Positions 1 to 10,691 are shown, counted from the stretch's first letter. The stretch is 64,000 nt of DNA from Rugosibacter aromaticivorans (GCF_000934545.1 NZ_CP010554.1:1488001-1552000); one strand, 5' to 3'. Numbers and translations are program-made. The notes: generated by a model not told the origin, from the letters alone.

Positions 1-1064
1 ATCTCAAAACCGGCGTTTTCCATGCCACGCTGAATATTGCTCACGGTGTCGAGTTCACCGTCGGGGAAGACATAACGGTTGATGAATTCGGTATCGACGG
101 TTGGTTGCCAGCCCTCTTCGTCGTGTGTGATGCCATGGTTCAGGAACAGCCCACCCGGTCGCAACACTTTATACACACTGGCGTTGTAGACGGGAAGGTT
201 GGCAAGGCCCACATGCTCGAACATGCCGATGCTGGCAACCTTGTCAAAGACAGCCTCGCCTTCCATGTCACGATAATCGCGCAGCTCAACGGATACCAGA
301 TCGCCCAGTCCTTCGGTGGCGATACGTTGTTGCGCATATTCGAATTGTTCTTGGCTCAGGGTGATGCCGTGCGCACGCACGCCGTAATTGCGCGCCGCCC
401 AGCATACCAGCGCGCCCCAGCCACAACCGATATCAAGAAAGCGCTCGCCCGACACGAGACGCAGTTTGCGGCAGATGTGATCCAGCTTATTGCGCTGTGC
501 CTGATCCAGCGTGTCATCCGGCGTTTCGAAGTAGGCGCATGAATAAACCATCTGCTCGTCCAGCCACAGCTTGTAAAAGCTGTTGGATAAATCGTAGTGG
601 AACGAGATGGCGGCGCGGTCGCTCTTTTTGGAATGGCTATGAGAGAACGACTCGTCGGCCTTTAACGCGGTATTGTGCGCGGGTGATAAGGCCGAAACAT
701 GCTTGCGCGGTAGCCGCATTGCGTCTATCCACAGGGCGCAGCGTTCGCGTAATGACAGCGCCAAGGTTTGGAAGTGCTCTTTCAGACGAAGCACGGCATA
801 CAAGTCGCCTTCAAAATCGATCCGGTTCCGAAAATACGCATCAGCCAGCAAAATCGGGCTGCGGTCCAGAACCAGTGCCCTGAGAACTGCGGAATCCCTT
901 ACGACAAGGGTGAAGGCGGGCGATGCGCGTCCAATGTGGTGGGTGATACCGTTCCACAGGCGCAATGCCATTGAGCCACGGAAGCTGCGCAACAAGCAGT
1001 TCAATATGCGCAACGCAGGGTCTGCGTGGATCGGAGACGCAACGGGTGTTGTAGTCGAACTCAT
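1..1064 (-). CDS. cfa: Cyclopropane-fatty-acyl-phospholipid synthase family methyltransferase, 3' end outside window
   Basis: SAM-dependent enzyme that transfers a methylene group to unsaturated fatty acyl chains of membrane phospholipids. About 354 codons are open from an ATG at 1064-1062, and the C-terminus lies beyond the window edge. Visible family marks are the substrate-side motif FHYDLSNSFYKLWLD (near 560-610), the SAM-binding motI LDIGCGWGAL (near 415-440) and the late motif INRYVFPDGEL (near 50-85). The start follows a purine-rich GGAGAA and gives an N-terminus beginning MSSTTTPVAS. The gene reads away from the rest of the window, so its partners are not visible. Family assignment is firm. 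The exact lipid substrate is inferred, since related mycolic-acid type methyltransferases share the fold. Confidence 0.92.
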   Translation of the reverse strand, partial: MSSTTTPVASPIHADPALRILNCLLRSFRGSMALRLWNGITHHIGRASPAFTLVVRDSAVLRALVLDRSPILLADAYFRNRIDFEGDLYAVLRLKEHFQTLALSLRERCALWIDAMRLPRKHVSALSPAHNTALKADESFSHSHSKKSDRAAISFHYDLSNSFYKLWLDEQMVYSCAYFETPDDTLDQAQRNKLDHICRKLRLVSGERFLDIGCGWGALVCWAARNYGVRAHGITLSQEQFEYAQQRIATEGLGDLVSVELRDYRDMEGEAVFDKVASIGMFEHVGLANLPVYNASVYKVLRPGGLFLNHGITHDEEGWQPTVDTEFINRYVFPDGELDTVSNIQRGMENAGFE

Positions 1065-1225
1065 GAGTTTCTCCAAATCATCCTTTATGGTTAAGACGAA
1101 GGATTTCATAAAAGCGTTCGATGGAAATTCCTACAGCGATGATTTCAATCGTATCCGAATCTTATGACGACGGAAATAGAATCGTCTGTACGCTACCGCA
1201 CTGGCCGTATCTGACCAGGCCGAAA

Positions 1226-2083
1226 CTAAGGAAATGAGTAGCGCAGAAACAGGTGGCTACTGCCACGCCGCATGTCGATCAAGCTTCCCCAGAGGGCGTC
1301 GCGCGGCGCGAACGCTTTGCCCATGACCAGGCTGGGCCGTCCGTCACCAGTGTCGCGGCCGGCAATTTGCGGCGCGAGTGTCAGAAACTGTTCGTCGATG
1401 AGTCGTTCCGCGTAAAAGTCGCCCAGTAGTCGCGGCCCTCCTTCGACAAGGATCAGCTTGCCAGGATTCACCTGGCACACCTCGTCAAGGATGGCGTTCG
1501 CCGGAATCGCGTTTCCACGATGACGAATTGCGCGGACTTCGACCGTATCGGGTGTGCGTTGCTTGCTCAAGCGCTTTGCGCCTGCTGTCGTCGTAACAAT
1601 CAGGGTCGGCACCTTGCCAGAGGCGAATATCGGCAAGCGAAGATCGATCTCGCCGCCGCCGCTCACGATCACATTCAGTGGCGTCTCGCACTTGACGAGC
1701 GCTTTTCTCAGCCGCCGATATTCTTCCGCGAGTGCCGGAAAAATGGCCTCGGCAGTCCAGACATGCTGACGGTCTGCGCCCAGCGTACCGGAGCCGATGA
1801 TCACCACGTCGGCAACCGCGCGCAACAGGCCCATCACCATGCGATCCTGGGCGCTGAATCCGCTGATGTCCGCGCCACTGGCGTGTCCCTTCGCATTGAG
1901 CGAGACGACACCGTCCAGCGTGGTCACAAAATTGCTGAAGACGTGCGGATGTGGGCGTGGCGGCGGCATGCGCAGGTCTCCGTACAGGCGCGAAAGTTTG
2001 GGAGGCAATGGCAGCAGCGTGCCGCGCTTCGTTTCAAAAAGCGTCTTGAGCGGTGCTAGGGCTGCAGGAGCGAGATGGGACAT
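1226..2083 (-). CDS. RibD C-terminal domain / dihydrofolate-reductase-like NADPH reductase
   Basis: A 285-residue protein made only of the RibD C-terminal reductase fold, which in riboflavin synthesis reduces the ribosyl group of a pyrimidine intermediate with NADPH. Visible features are the N-terminal strand FSNFVTTLDGVVSL, the segment GLLRAVADVVIIGSGTL and the late nucleotide-binding stretch LILVEGGPRLLGDF. There is no deaminase domain, so this is a stand-alone reductase and need not act in riboflavin synthesis. The reading frame is open further upstream, but the ATG at 2083 (MSHLAPAALAPL) is the first residue that fits the family. A longer start would read through the hairpin at 2104-2133. 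No riboflavin genes lie nearby. Confidence 0.82.
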   Translation of the reverse strand: MSHLAPAALAPLKTLFETKRGTLLPLPPKLSRLYGDLRMPPPRPHPHVFSNFVTTLDGVVSLNAKGHASGADISGFSAQDRMVMGLLRAVADVVIIGSGTLGADRQHVWTAEAIFPALAEEYRRLRKALVKCETPLNVIVSGGGEIDLRLPIFASGKVPTLIVTTTAGAKRLSKQRTPDTVEVRAIRHRGNAIPANAILDEVCQVNPGKLILVEGGPRLLGDFYAERLIDEQFLTLAPQIAGRDTGDGRPSLVMGKAFAPRDALWGSLIDMRRGSSHLFLRYSFP

Positions 2084-2103
2084 TTTATCAATCACAAAAA
2101 ACA

Positions 2104-2133
2104 GGCTCCCGGAAAAAAGTACAACCGGGAGCC
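2104..2133 (-). terminator. Perfect 9-bp hairpin in the leader of the RibD-C reductase gene
   Basis: GGCTCCCGG and CCGGGAGCC enclose a 12-nt loop. On the minus strand the stem is followed by TGTTTTTTG, so it looks like an intrinsic terminator. It sits about 20 nt upstream of the reductase ATG at 2083, in the position of an attenuator or of the terminator of a lost upstream gene. No conserved riboswitch core was recognised. Confidence 0.5.
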
Positions 2134-2302
2134 GTAATCCGCCAATTGAAAAAATTGACGGTGGGGAGGTAGGTGAATTATTCGCCTTTGTTTCCGTTTG
2201 CTCTGTACGCCTGCGCACACAAGCTGGAGGAATTCACTATCGGCGAGTATTTCATTAGCGGGTACTATCCGCCTTCCCGCCATCAAGAGCCGCCATCGCC
2301 GA

Positions 2303-3321
<1,019 letters not shown>

Positions 3322-3674
3322 ATTCAGATTATTTTTCTTTAAGAATGTCCAATGAATCGAGCGCTACTGGCTGTCTCGGCGGACGACAGATCTTCGGTCA
3401 AAGAAGGTATTCAGCGAAGATCAAAAAGCCGTGTCGAGAACTACCCTGCAGAAAAACTCATTGAGGCCTTCTGGTACGCATGGAAACAGGCGCAATTTCG
3501 TTGCTTACGAAAAGTCGGCGCTGGTGAGACGGCGGAAAACGTGGTACGTCTCCTATTATTCTGGTTCTCGCCTATCGGCCAAAATCGGACGGTCTGGGTT
3601 GTTATTCCATCTGACTGGTGGCACGACGCGAATTCGATCCACTGCATTCGTTAGGCTGTACGGAGACAGATCAA
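3322..3674 (+). other. Unassigned stretch with a weak reading frame and one repeat copy
   Basis: About 350 bases between the hflX remnant and the kinase gene. A frame from ATG 3352 to 3654 (100 codons) passes through the short repeat at 3510-3534. Its protein matches no family I recognise, and it has no clear ribosome-binding site. It may be a remnant or simply non-coding. The stretch is more AT-rich than the housekeeping DNA around it, like the kinase gene that follows. Confidence 0.3.
3510..3534 (+). repeat. Short GTCGGCGCTGG repeat, copy 1
   Basis: Matches the core AAAGTCGGCGCTGGTGAGACGG exactly, followed by CGG. It lies in the unassigned stretch before the kinase gene. Confidence 0.85.
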
Positions 3675-4584
3675 ATGAGTACCGACGAACCCCATCCAGT
3701 TGCACCGCCCTTGAAGGGCGTCGTCCCACCCAGTCCAGGTAAGGTGATTACTAGTCTCGCAACCGGAACGACCTACACGATGGGCGACAGAATTGGTGAA
3801 GGCTCCTTCGGACTCGTCTTTGCGTGTGCAGATGGGTGGCGCAATGACTTGGCAGTTAAGGTGATGAAGCCGGTTCGAACATACGAAGAGGTTCAGGCGG
3901 CGACGATGGCAGAGGTCCAGCGCTTATTATTGCGACATCCTTACATTACGTATGTACGACGCCTTTGAGTACAGAAATACTTTCTACATAGTGACCGAGC
4001 GCTGTTACTGCCCACTCACTCAGCTTTTTACGCTCGATGAGTATGATGGTTCATTGTGGCTAATGTCGATAGCCCGATGTCTTTTGCAGGCAGTGCACTA
4101 CCTCCATGTAAATAAGTACGCACATCAGGATATTCACCTTAACAACGTTTTTGCTTCATTTGCACGAGATGAAATGCGTTCAGACAATCCTGGAGCTATT
4201 CAATTCAAACTTGGCGACCTAGGTGTTAGTAAAATGTTTGGCGAGTTGGATGCGGCTAACACCCTCGCTGAATGGATTCTTCCGCCTGAGGCTCTTGACC
4301 CAGCAGAGTACGGGCCACTTGACCGCCGAATCGACATATACCACATGGGTTTGCTATTTCTTGAGATCATGCACGACAAGGAACTTCGCTTCACGCGTGA
4401 TGAGATTCTGGCTGGTCGTCCTCGCGAAATGGCTCTGCAATTACCACCCCCATTAAACTTTGCACTGGAAAAAGCTTTACGACGGCACGCCGCCTTCCGA
4501 ACAAACAACGCAGAGGAACTATGGAGAGACCTTCAATCTCCACCTACGCTTCCTGACAACACCTCGTCAAGTACAGTGACATGA
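3675..4584 (+). pseudogene. Serine/threonine protein kinase-like gene interrupted by a single frameshift
   Basis: Two overlapping frames together make one kinase domain. The first frame (ATG 3675, MSTDEPHP) holds the glycine-rich loop GEGSFGLVF and the ATP lysine in LAVKVMK. It runs past LLLRHPYIT, after which the protein must continue in the +1 frame with MYDAFEYRNTFYIVTERC from about 3952. The second frame holds a catalytic loop HQDIHLNNV (Asp and Asn kept, Arg replaced by Gln), DLG in place of DFG and a degenerate APE motif (PPEA). One base lost or gained at about 3945-3951 explains the break. Joined, it would be about 300 residues with no membrane or sensor domain. Base use is AT-richer than its neighbours, which suggests transfer. 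Sequencing error is the alternative to a pseudogene. Confidence 0.7.
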
Positions 4585-4750
4585 CATCATTGAATGGCCG
4601 CTTTAGAGAAAATCGTATACCCCTTCGGGTCGATTCCGGTCCGTCATCTATTCCAGCAAAGATATTATTGGTGCGCATCATTTTGTGTGTCGCATTACGC
4701 CATGAGCCTATCAATCACAGAAGCCGGATAAGCATTATTCGTACGGAAAA

Positions 4751-6262
4751 TTAGCGCGAACCGCGTGAAGCAAGCCAGTCGGCGAACCGAGCGCGTTGCT
4801 CCGGCATCATGTGCAGTCCGGTCTTGGTTCGCCGCCAAAGGATATCGTCGGCTTCTTGCGCCCATTCGTGTGCCATGAAATGCGCCACTTCTATTTCATA
4901 CAGGCCTCCGCCAAAGTCCAGGCCAAGGTCTTTTGTTTCTCGCACATCGGCCAGCAACGCCAGGGCGCGGCTGCCGTGGCGGCGGGCGAGTTGTTCTAGC
5001 CATGCCGGGGGCAAGTTGGGGTGGCTGGCGTGCAGATGGCCGATGGTTTCAGCCAGCGGACAATCTCCGCCGGGTAGCGCGGCGCGTGCTGTCCACGGCT
5101 GACCACTGGCCGGAAACCACGGCGTCAGTTTTTCCAGAGCCTGTTCAGCCACGCGCCGATAAGTGGTTAGTTTGCCGCCAAAGATAGACAGCAAAGGGGC
5201 TTGGCCAGTCAGACTATCACACTGCAAATGATAGTCACGTGTGATCTGGCTGGCATTGCTTGATCGGTTATCATTTTGTCCGCCTTCATCAAATAGCGCA
5301 CGCGTACCGCAGAACTGCCATAGAACGTCGCTTGCCTGAACCGGTTTTTTTGAATAATGATTTACCGCTTCACACAGATAAGTCACTTCCTCGCTGGTCA
5401 CTTTGGGTGGGGTAGACGCGTCACTGATCTCGATATCTGTCGTCCCGATCAAGGTGTAATTTTGTTCCCACGGAATCAGAAAAATAATGCGGCGATCTGT
5501 GTTCTGTAAGGTGTAGGCATGCTTGCCAGGATAGAGCCGGGGAATAACGATGTGACTCCCTTTAACCCAACGAATGCCGAGATATTGTTCGCTGGGATGC
5601 AACTGGTCACGCAGCGCAGCAACCCCGGTGCCAGCCGCATTGACCAGGGCACGCGCTACAACCGTTGTCTGGCGGTTAGTCTGCGTATTTTCTAGCCTGG
5701 CATGCCAAGCGGCACCTTCTCGATGCGCGCTGATCAAGCGCATGTGGGTGAACACCTTGGCGCCACGCTCTGTTGCATCGCGCAGGTTATGAATGACCAG
5801 GCGCGCATCATCGGTTTGAACATCAGAATAAATAAAACCTTTTGAGTAACTCGCCTGCAAGGCTTCGCCGTAAACAGAAGTCGCCAAATCAACCGTTTGT
5901 GATGAAGGTAAGGTTTGGTGACCGCCCAGCAGGTCGTAAAACATGAGGCCGAGACGAATCATCCATGCCGGGCGCAGTTGTGGTGTATGCGGAATGACAA
6001 ATCGCAATGGCTGCATCAAATGGGGCGCAATGCGCAGCAAGGTTTGCCGCTCGGATAATGAGTCATGGACTAGACGAAACTCACCGGTTTCAAGGTAGCG
6101 CAAGCCGCCATGAATCAGCTTGCTGCTGGCAGATGATGTTCCCCCGGTAATATCGTCTTGCTCATATAAAGCGACGCTTAACCCGCGACCTGCCGCGTCA
6201 CGCGCAATGCCAGCACCCTGGATGCCGCCGCCGACAATGAGAAGATCAACCTGAGTTTGCAT
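4751..6262 (-). CDS. glpD: Aerobic glycerol-3-phosphate dehydrogenase
   Basis: FAD enzyme of the inner membrane that oxidises glycerol-3-phosphate to dihydroxyacetone phosphate and passes electrons to quinone. The 503-residue length is usual for the family. The N-terminal dinucleotide fold reads LLIVGGGIQGAGIARDAAG, followed by the family segment GTSSASSKLIHGGLRYLE. The FAD-contacting IFGGKLTTYRRVAEQALE lies in the C-terminal half. The ATG at 6262 (MQTQVDLLIV) was chosen because it starts right before the FAD fold. An upstream ATG at 6301 would add a tail with no family match. The gene is divergent from the glycan operon that begins at 6405. No glpK or glpF is present nearby. Confidence 0.95.
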   Translation of the reverse strand: MQTQVDLLIVGGGIQGAGIARDAAGRGLSVALYEQDDITGGTSSASSKLIHGGLRYLETGEFRLVHDSLSERQTLLRIAPHLMQPLRFVIPHTPQLRPAWMIRLGLMFYDLLGGHQTLPSSQTVDLATSVYGEALQASYSKGFIYSDVQTDDARLVIHNLRDATERGAKVFTHMRLISAHREGAAWHARLENTQTNRQTTVVARALVNAAGTGVAALRDQLHPSEQYLGIRWVKGSHIVIPRLYPGKHAYTLQNTDRRIIFLIPWEQNYTLIGTTDIEISDASTPPKVTSEEVTYLCEAVNHYSKKPVQASDVLWQFCGTRALFDEGGQNDNRSSNASQITRDYHLQCDSLTGQAPLLSIFGGKLTTYRRVAEQALEKLTPWFPASGQPWTARAALPGGDCPLAETIGHLHASHPNLPPAWLEQLARRHGSRALALLADVRETKDLGLDFGGGLYEIEVAHFMAHEWAQEADDILWRRTKTGLHMMPEQRARFADWLASRGSR

Positions 6263-6404
6263 GATGCAGCGATGATACTTACATCGCAGTCCGCGTGGCA
6301 TGGGTGACTGCTAGTACAATTTGGCCCCATTCCGTTTATGCAGACGTGCACGAATTTCATCCGCACGCGCCACTTTTACCTGATCTTTCAAGAGCCAATA
6401 CCGA

Positions 6405-7658
6405 ATGAATATCGATCTTATGCGCAAGGTGGACTACTTTGCGGGCATTCCCTTATGTCTTGTGGCCACGCTCTGGACGCGCCTGATGGGATGGCTATGG
6501 AACGATAAAGTCAGCCCGCCAAAAAAGGTTTTGTTCATTGAACTCTCTGAAATGGGCAGTGCTATCCTGGCAGATCCCGCGATGCGAAAAATGCAGCGGG
6601 ATGGAAAAACAGAACTCTATTTTTTGATTTTCAAATCGAATGCAGTCAGCTTGCGCTTGCTGGATACCGTACCCGAAAGGCATATTTTTACGATTAATGA
6701 AGATGGTTTTTTAAATATCACTCGGGATAGCCTGCGCTTTCTGTTCTGGGCTCGTCGTCACCAAATTGATACAGTGATCGACTTGGAGCTATTTTCTCGT
6801 TACAGCGCGCTATTGACTGGCTTGTCTGGCGCAGTCAATCGCGTTGGTTTTCATGCTTTTCATAATGAAGGACTATACCGGGGTGCGATGCTTACGCATC
6901 GGGTGATGTACAACCCGCATCGGCATATTGCGAAAAATTTTATTGCGCTGGTCAATGCGGCCCTGGCGAAAAAAGTAGAGCATCCCTTCTCAAAAACTGT
7001 GGTGGATGATAGCGAAATCACGCTGGCGCAGGCACGGGTCGACGAGGGTGCAATTACCGCTATGCGCGCCAAAATCCTGAAGGAATACCCAGGCTATGAT
7101 GCAACGCGCCATCGTTTGGTGATTATTAATCCGAATGCGAGCGATCTTTTACCGCAACGACGCTGGATGCAAGAAAATTTTGTCGTCGTCATGCGGAATT
7201 TGCTGGCTGACGACGAAAATATTCTTGTCCTGATCACTGGCTCCCCGGCAGAACGGGACAGAGCGGCAGTTTTGCAAAAACATGTCAACAGCGATCGGTG
7301 TATCAATTTTGCGGGTTGCCACGGATTAGACGCATTGCCAGCGCTTTATCAAATGGCTGAACTCATGTTGACCAATGATTCCGGTCCAGGACATTTTTCA
7401 GCGGTCACCCCCTTGCGCACGTTTGTCTTGTTTGGCCCGGAAACTCCATTGCTATACGGCTCATTAGGCAACAGCACCCCGATTTATGCGGGGCTTGCTT
7501 GCTCACCTTGCGTTAGTGCAGCCAATCATCGAAAAACCCCGTGTGCTGACAATGTATGCCTTCAAGTCATCAAACCCGAGGCTGTATTAGTCCAGTTGCG
7601 CCAGGCGCTGGCAGAAAATAAATCGGCACAGGCAAAACCACATCATGCAGATGAGTAA
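6405..7658 (+). CDS. Glycosyltransferase family 9 (heptosyltransferase-like) protein
   Basis: A 417-residue GT-B fold enzyme of the ADP-heptose:LPS heptosyltransferase family. The C-terminal sugar-nucleotide site reads LMLTNDSGPGHFSAVT followed by FVLFGPETP, the family hallmark. The N-terminal half has the strand KKVLFIELSEMGSAI. Length is somewhat above that of core heptosyltransferases. A hydrophobic stretch (residues 12-32) and a Cys-containing segment near the C-terminus (CSPCVSAANHRKTPCADNVC) are typical of the non-core GT9 branch that modifies other envelope glycans. It is the first gene of a four-gene + strand run (6405-11519), with 7 bases to the next gene. The donor and acceptor are not determinable from sequence. 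Confidence 0.85.
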   Translation: MNIDLMRKVDYFAGIPLCLVATLWTRLMGWLWNDKVSPPKKVLFIELSEMGSAILADPAMRKMQRDGKTELYFLIFKSNAVSLRLLDTVPERHIFTINEDGFLNITRDSLRFLFWARRHQIDTVIDLELFSRYSALLTGLSGAVNRVGFHAFHNEGLYRGAMLTHRVMYNPHRHIAKNFIALVNAALAKKVEHPFSKTVVDDSEITLAQARVDEGAITAMRAKILKEYPGYDATRHRLVIINPNASDLLPQRRWMQENFVVVMRNLLADDENILVLITGSPAERDRAAVLQKHVNSDRCINFAGCHGLDALPALYQMAELMLTNDSGPGHFSAVTPLRTFVLFGPETPLLYGSLGNSTPIYAGLACSPCVSAANHRKTPCADNVCLQVIKPEAVLVQLRQALAENKSAQAKPHHADE

Positions 7659-7665
7659 ATAAACT

Positions 7666-9681
7666 ATGCAATCGATTTCCTCCCTCAGTTTTTTATCCGG
7701 TAGAGCCCAGCTCATTGCGATTGGCGTTTTAACATTCACTCTGGATACCGCTATTTTTCGTTTTCTCTCCGCTCAAGCTGATTCGCTGGCATATGCGCAT
7801 ATGACGAGCTTTATGGTTGCCGCACTATTTGGCTGCCTATTGTCTTTAGTTGGCCCCCTCAACCCTATGGCGAAAACGCCACGTTTACCCCGTTTCTTGG
7901 CATGGTTTGTCATTGCGCTGCTGATACTTTTTTTGCGTGGTGGGCTACTAGCGAGTTTGGTTCAAGTGGCGTCTGTTCCAATCGTGACTGCGCAACTTGT
8001 TTCTGCTTTTTTTTCTGTCTTTGCGTTCTTTGGCCTGATCTACGTCTTTTCTTATGCCCCGCGTACGGGCTGTCTTGCCCCTGAAAAAAACCTGGACACT
8101 ATTTTTTTACTCCTCACAGCCTATGCCATTCTGTTAAGACTGTTCTATCTGGGCGCGCCAGAACTGCTTTTTGAAGAAGCGTATTACTGGAATTACGCCC
8201 AACATCTGGATATTGGTTATCTCGACCATCCATTGATGGTGGCCTGGATCATCAAAGCGATGATTTCTCTGCTGGGGAACACTGAATTTGCAGTGCGCCT
8301 TGGCGCGTTTATGTGCTGGTTTGTGACGGCTTATTTTATTTTCAAGCTAACCCTTGAGCTGTTTAATCGATCCATCGCTTATCGCGCATTGGCTATCATG
8401 GCGATGTTACCGGTTTATTTTTCATTTGGATTTTTCATGAGCCCTGATGCCCCGGTGACGGCGTGCTGGGCGATGGCGGTGTATTTTTTCTATCAGATTA
8501 TCGGCAATGAAAAAAAGCGCGCCTGGCTGGGTTTAGGCGTCGCGATTGGTTTGGGGTTGATTTCAAAATACACCATCAGTTTGTTAGGTTTAGCCATGGT
8601 GTTGTTTTTACTGATAAACCGGTCATCAAGAAAGTGGTTTACCCGCCCTGAACCCTATATTGCCGTAGTGATTGCGCTCCTGCTCTTTTCACCCGTGGTG
8701 ATTTGGAATTTTGATCATCACTGGGCATCATTTACCTTCCAAAGTCAAGGCAGATTAGCTAGCAAGTTTTCGTTTTCCCTCCCGCGCTTTATTGGCAATG
8801 TGATTGTTTTTCTGACGCCAATTGGTGTTTTGTCAGTTTTTGCCATTGTTTTATCGCGAAAGCCACTTTTGGCGAATATGGCCTCTTTTACTCAAGCGCC
8901 TACAGAGCGGATAAAGTGCAATTATTTTTTACTCATCTGGCTCACGTTATTTCCTGTGTCTGTATTTGCAACCATTAGCCTGTTCAGAGCCAGTAAATTG
9001 AACTGGACTGGCCCCAGCTGGCTTGCACTTGTGCCTTTAATGGCATTGCTATTAACGCAAAAATCAGTGGTCGCACCAACAAGATTACTGGCTTGGTGTC
9101 GCAGGGCATGGGTGCCGACACTTGTTGTTTGCCTGCTTTTTTACGGTGCTTCTTTGCACTGGCTAAGCCTGGGTCTTCCTGGTGTGGGTTATCCCAAAAA
9201 CATGCACCTGATTGGCTGGCGAACCTTTGGCGGGGAGATGGAAAAATTAGTCACCCAGCTAGAGCAAGAAATAGGTAATGACATACTGGTTGTGGGCATG
9301 GATAGAAACAAAATCGCCAGTGGGTTGGCTTTTTATCGTACGCAATCTATTGAATCAAGCAACCAAAAAACAGCGCATGTACCTGCATTTCAGACGGCCA
9401 GCGAGCATCTTTTTGCCAGTGTTGGCTTGATGTATGAGTTCTGGTTTCCTTTAGCGCAGCAACATGGCAAAACGATGTTGCTAGTCAGTAATGATAGAGA
9501 TCATTTACGGACGGGTAGGGTGCTTGAACGCGTCAAAACGGCGGGTGAAATTCACGAAATGATCATTTCAAAAAATGGTCAGCCAAGCGGCCATTACTAT
9601 TACCGGTTGGTTAAAGGGTATCAAGAAAAATCAACAGCAAACCCGTTAACCGGCAGCGCGGATAGCGATTCTTCTGATTAA
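7666..9681 (+). CDS. GtrA-like domain fused to a GT39/ArnT-like polyprenyl-phosphate sugar transferase
   Basis: A 671-residue multi-pass membrane protein. Residues 1 to about 135 form four hydrophobic segments like GtrA, a family linked to moving polyprenyl-phosphate sugars across the membrane. From about residue 145 the protein becomes a GT-C transferase of the PMT/ArnT type, with the first-loop motif FEEAYYWNYAQHLDIGYLDH. The usual DE catalytic pair is EE here. About ten further membrane segments and a soluble C-terminal domain follow. Such enzymes take a sugar from undecaprenyl phosphate and put it on lipid A, a glycan or a protein on the periplasmic side. Fusion of the carrier-handling and transfer parts suggests one-step coupling. 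It sits between a GT9 gene and a flippase-like gene. Confidence 0.82.
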   Translation: MQSISSLSFLSGRAQLIAIGVLTFTLDTAIFRFLSAQADSLAYAHMTSFMVAALFGCLLSLVGPLNPMAKTPRLPRFLAWFVIALLILFLRGGLLASLVQVASVPIVTAQLVSAFFSVFAFFGLIYVFSYAPRTGCLAPEKNLDTIFLLLTAYAILLRLFYLGAPELLFEEAYYWNYAQHLDIGYLDHPLMVAWIIKAMISLLGNTEFAVRLGAFMCWFVTAYFIFKLTLELFNRSIAYRALAIMAMLPVYFSFGFFMSPDAPVTACWAMAVYFFYQIIGNEKKRAWLGLGVAIGLGLISKYTISLLGLAMVLFLLINRSSRKWFTRPEPYIAVVIALLLFSPVVIWNFDHHWASFTFQSQGRLASKFSFSLPRFIGNVIVFLTPIGVLSVFAIVLSRKPLLANMASFTQAPTERIKCNYFLLIWLTLFPVSVFATISLFRASKLNWTGPSWLALVPLMALLLTQKSVVAPTRLLAWCRRAWVPTLVVCLLFYGASLHWLSLGLPGVGYPKNMHLIGWRTFGGEMEKLVTQLEQEIGNDILVVGMDRNKIASGLAFYRTQSIESSNQKTAHVPAFQTASEHLFASVGLMYEFWFPLAQQHGKTMLLVSNDRDHLRTGRVLERVKTAGEIHEMIISKNGQPSGHYYYRLVKGYQEKSTANPLTGSADSDSSD

Positions 9682-9702
9682 GTGGGTACTTTTTGCCCCT
9701 TC

Positions 9703-10659
9703 ATGCGTGCTGCTAAATCATTTTTTTCTGCTCCGGCCATCAGATTGCTGCTGCGGGTTCTGGTGACAACAAGCATACTGGTGCTTATTGTGCGTTCGAT
9801 CAATGCTCAGCAGGCATGGCGTGTCATGGCAAATGCGCAAGCCGATTTACTGGCCGCTGCGCTGGTAATGCAGTTTGCCAGTACTGCGATTTCAGCCTAC
9901 CGCTGGCAGCTGATTATGCGCAATCTCCAGTTTGGCCAGTCGTTTACCTTCTATTGGCGCAGTTATTTCAAGGGGATGTTCTTTAACCAGGGTTTGCCGA
10001 CGAGCATTGGCGGTGATGCCATACGGGTACTGGATGTCGCTAGGTGTGGATTTCGCAAACGCGATGCGTTGTATGGTGTAGCGATTGATCGAATTGCGGG
10101 GCTTGGGGCACTGATACTACTGACCTTCGTGGCGTATGTCTTTGACAGTGCTTTACTCCCCTTGCAGGTGTATCGGCTGATGTTGTTGCTTACCGTACTG
10201 GGTTTGTCGGGAATAGCGAGTCTCTTGGTATTAAATCGGATTTCCTGGCTCAATCGTTACTCGCAATGGGCCTTTGTAAAAGCGATTTCGGATCGTCTTG
10301 ATTTGGCCTTTGCCAACAACCGGTTTATGTTGTTCATTTTGTCGATACTCGTGCCGATTTTCGCCATGCTGGGTTTTTATGCCACCGGATGGGCGCTCGG
10401 TTTACGCTACGATCTAATGACCTATTTTGCGATTGTGCCGCCAGCGCTGATATTGACGATTATTCCAGCATCCATTGCTGGATGGGGGGTACGAGAGGGC
10501 GCGTTAGTCGGCTTGTTTTCTTTAATTGGCGCGGACGAAACCATTGTGCTGATGATGTCGCTGCTGTACGGTATAACGCTTATCATTGTGAGTATTCCTG
10601 GATTGATTGTTTTTCTTCAAGGTCGACAACGCATACCGACCAAGCTTTCTGATAGGTAG
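9703..10659 (+). CDS. LPG-synthase-TM / UPF0104-type membrane protein (flippase-like)
   Basis: A 318-residue protein with about eight membrane helices belonging to the lysylphosphatidylglycerol synthase membrane-region family. Visible family marks are SAYRWQLIMRNL near residue 70, the segment LPTSIGGDAIRVLDVAR, and IPASIAGWGVREGALVGLF near residue 260. Members are thought to move or modify lipid-linked substrates; no soluble transferase domain is attached. The ATG at 9703 gives a good membrane N-terminus. A GTG at 9682, directly after the upstream stop, is an alternative start adding seven residues. Tight spacing puts it in the GT9/GT39 operon, where a lipid-carrier flippase role is inferred. 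Confidence 0.8.
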   Translation: MRAAKSFFSAPAIRLLLRVLVTTSILVLIVRSINAQQAWRVMANAQADLLAAALVMQFASTAISAYRWQLIMRNLQFGQSFTFYWRSYFKGMFFNQGLPTSIGGDAIRVLDVARCGFRKRDALYGVAIDRIAGLGALILLTFVAYVFDSALLPLQVYRLMLLLTVLGLSGIASLLVLNRISWLNRYSQWAFVKAISDRLDLAFANNRFMLFILSILVPIFAMLGFYATGWALGLRYDLMTYFAIVPPALILTIIPASIAGWGVREGALVGLFSLIGADETIVLMMSLLYGITLIIVSIPGLIVFLQGRQRIPTKLSDR

Positions 10660-10691
10660 TTTTTTCCTTCGCTTTTCGGCAACTGCCAAAT

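Noticed and set aside
2134..2302. FMN riboswitch or 6S RNA upstream of the RibD-C gene
   Set aside because: No conserved core of either RNA is visible.
3352..3654. 100-codon frame before the kinase gene as a confident gene
   Set aside because: No recognisable family, no ribosome-binding site, and it crosses a repeat; kept only as an unassigned stretch.
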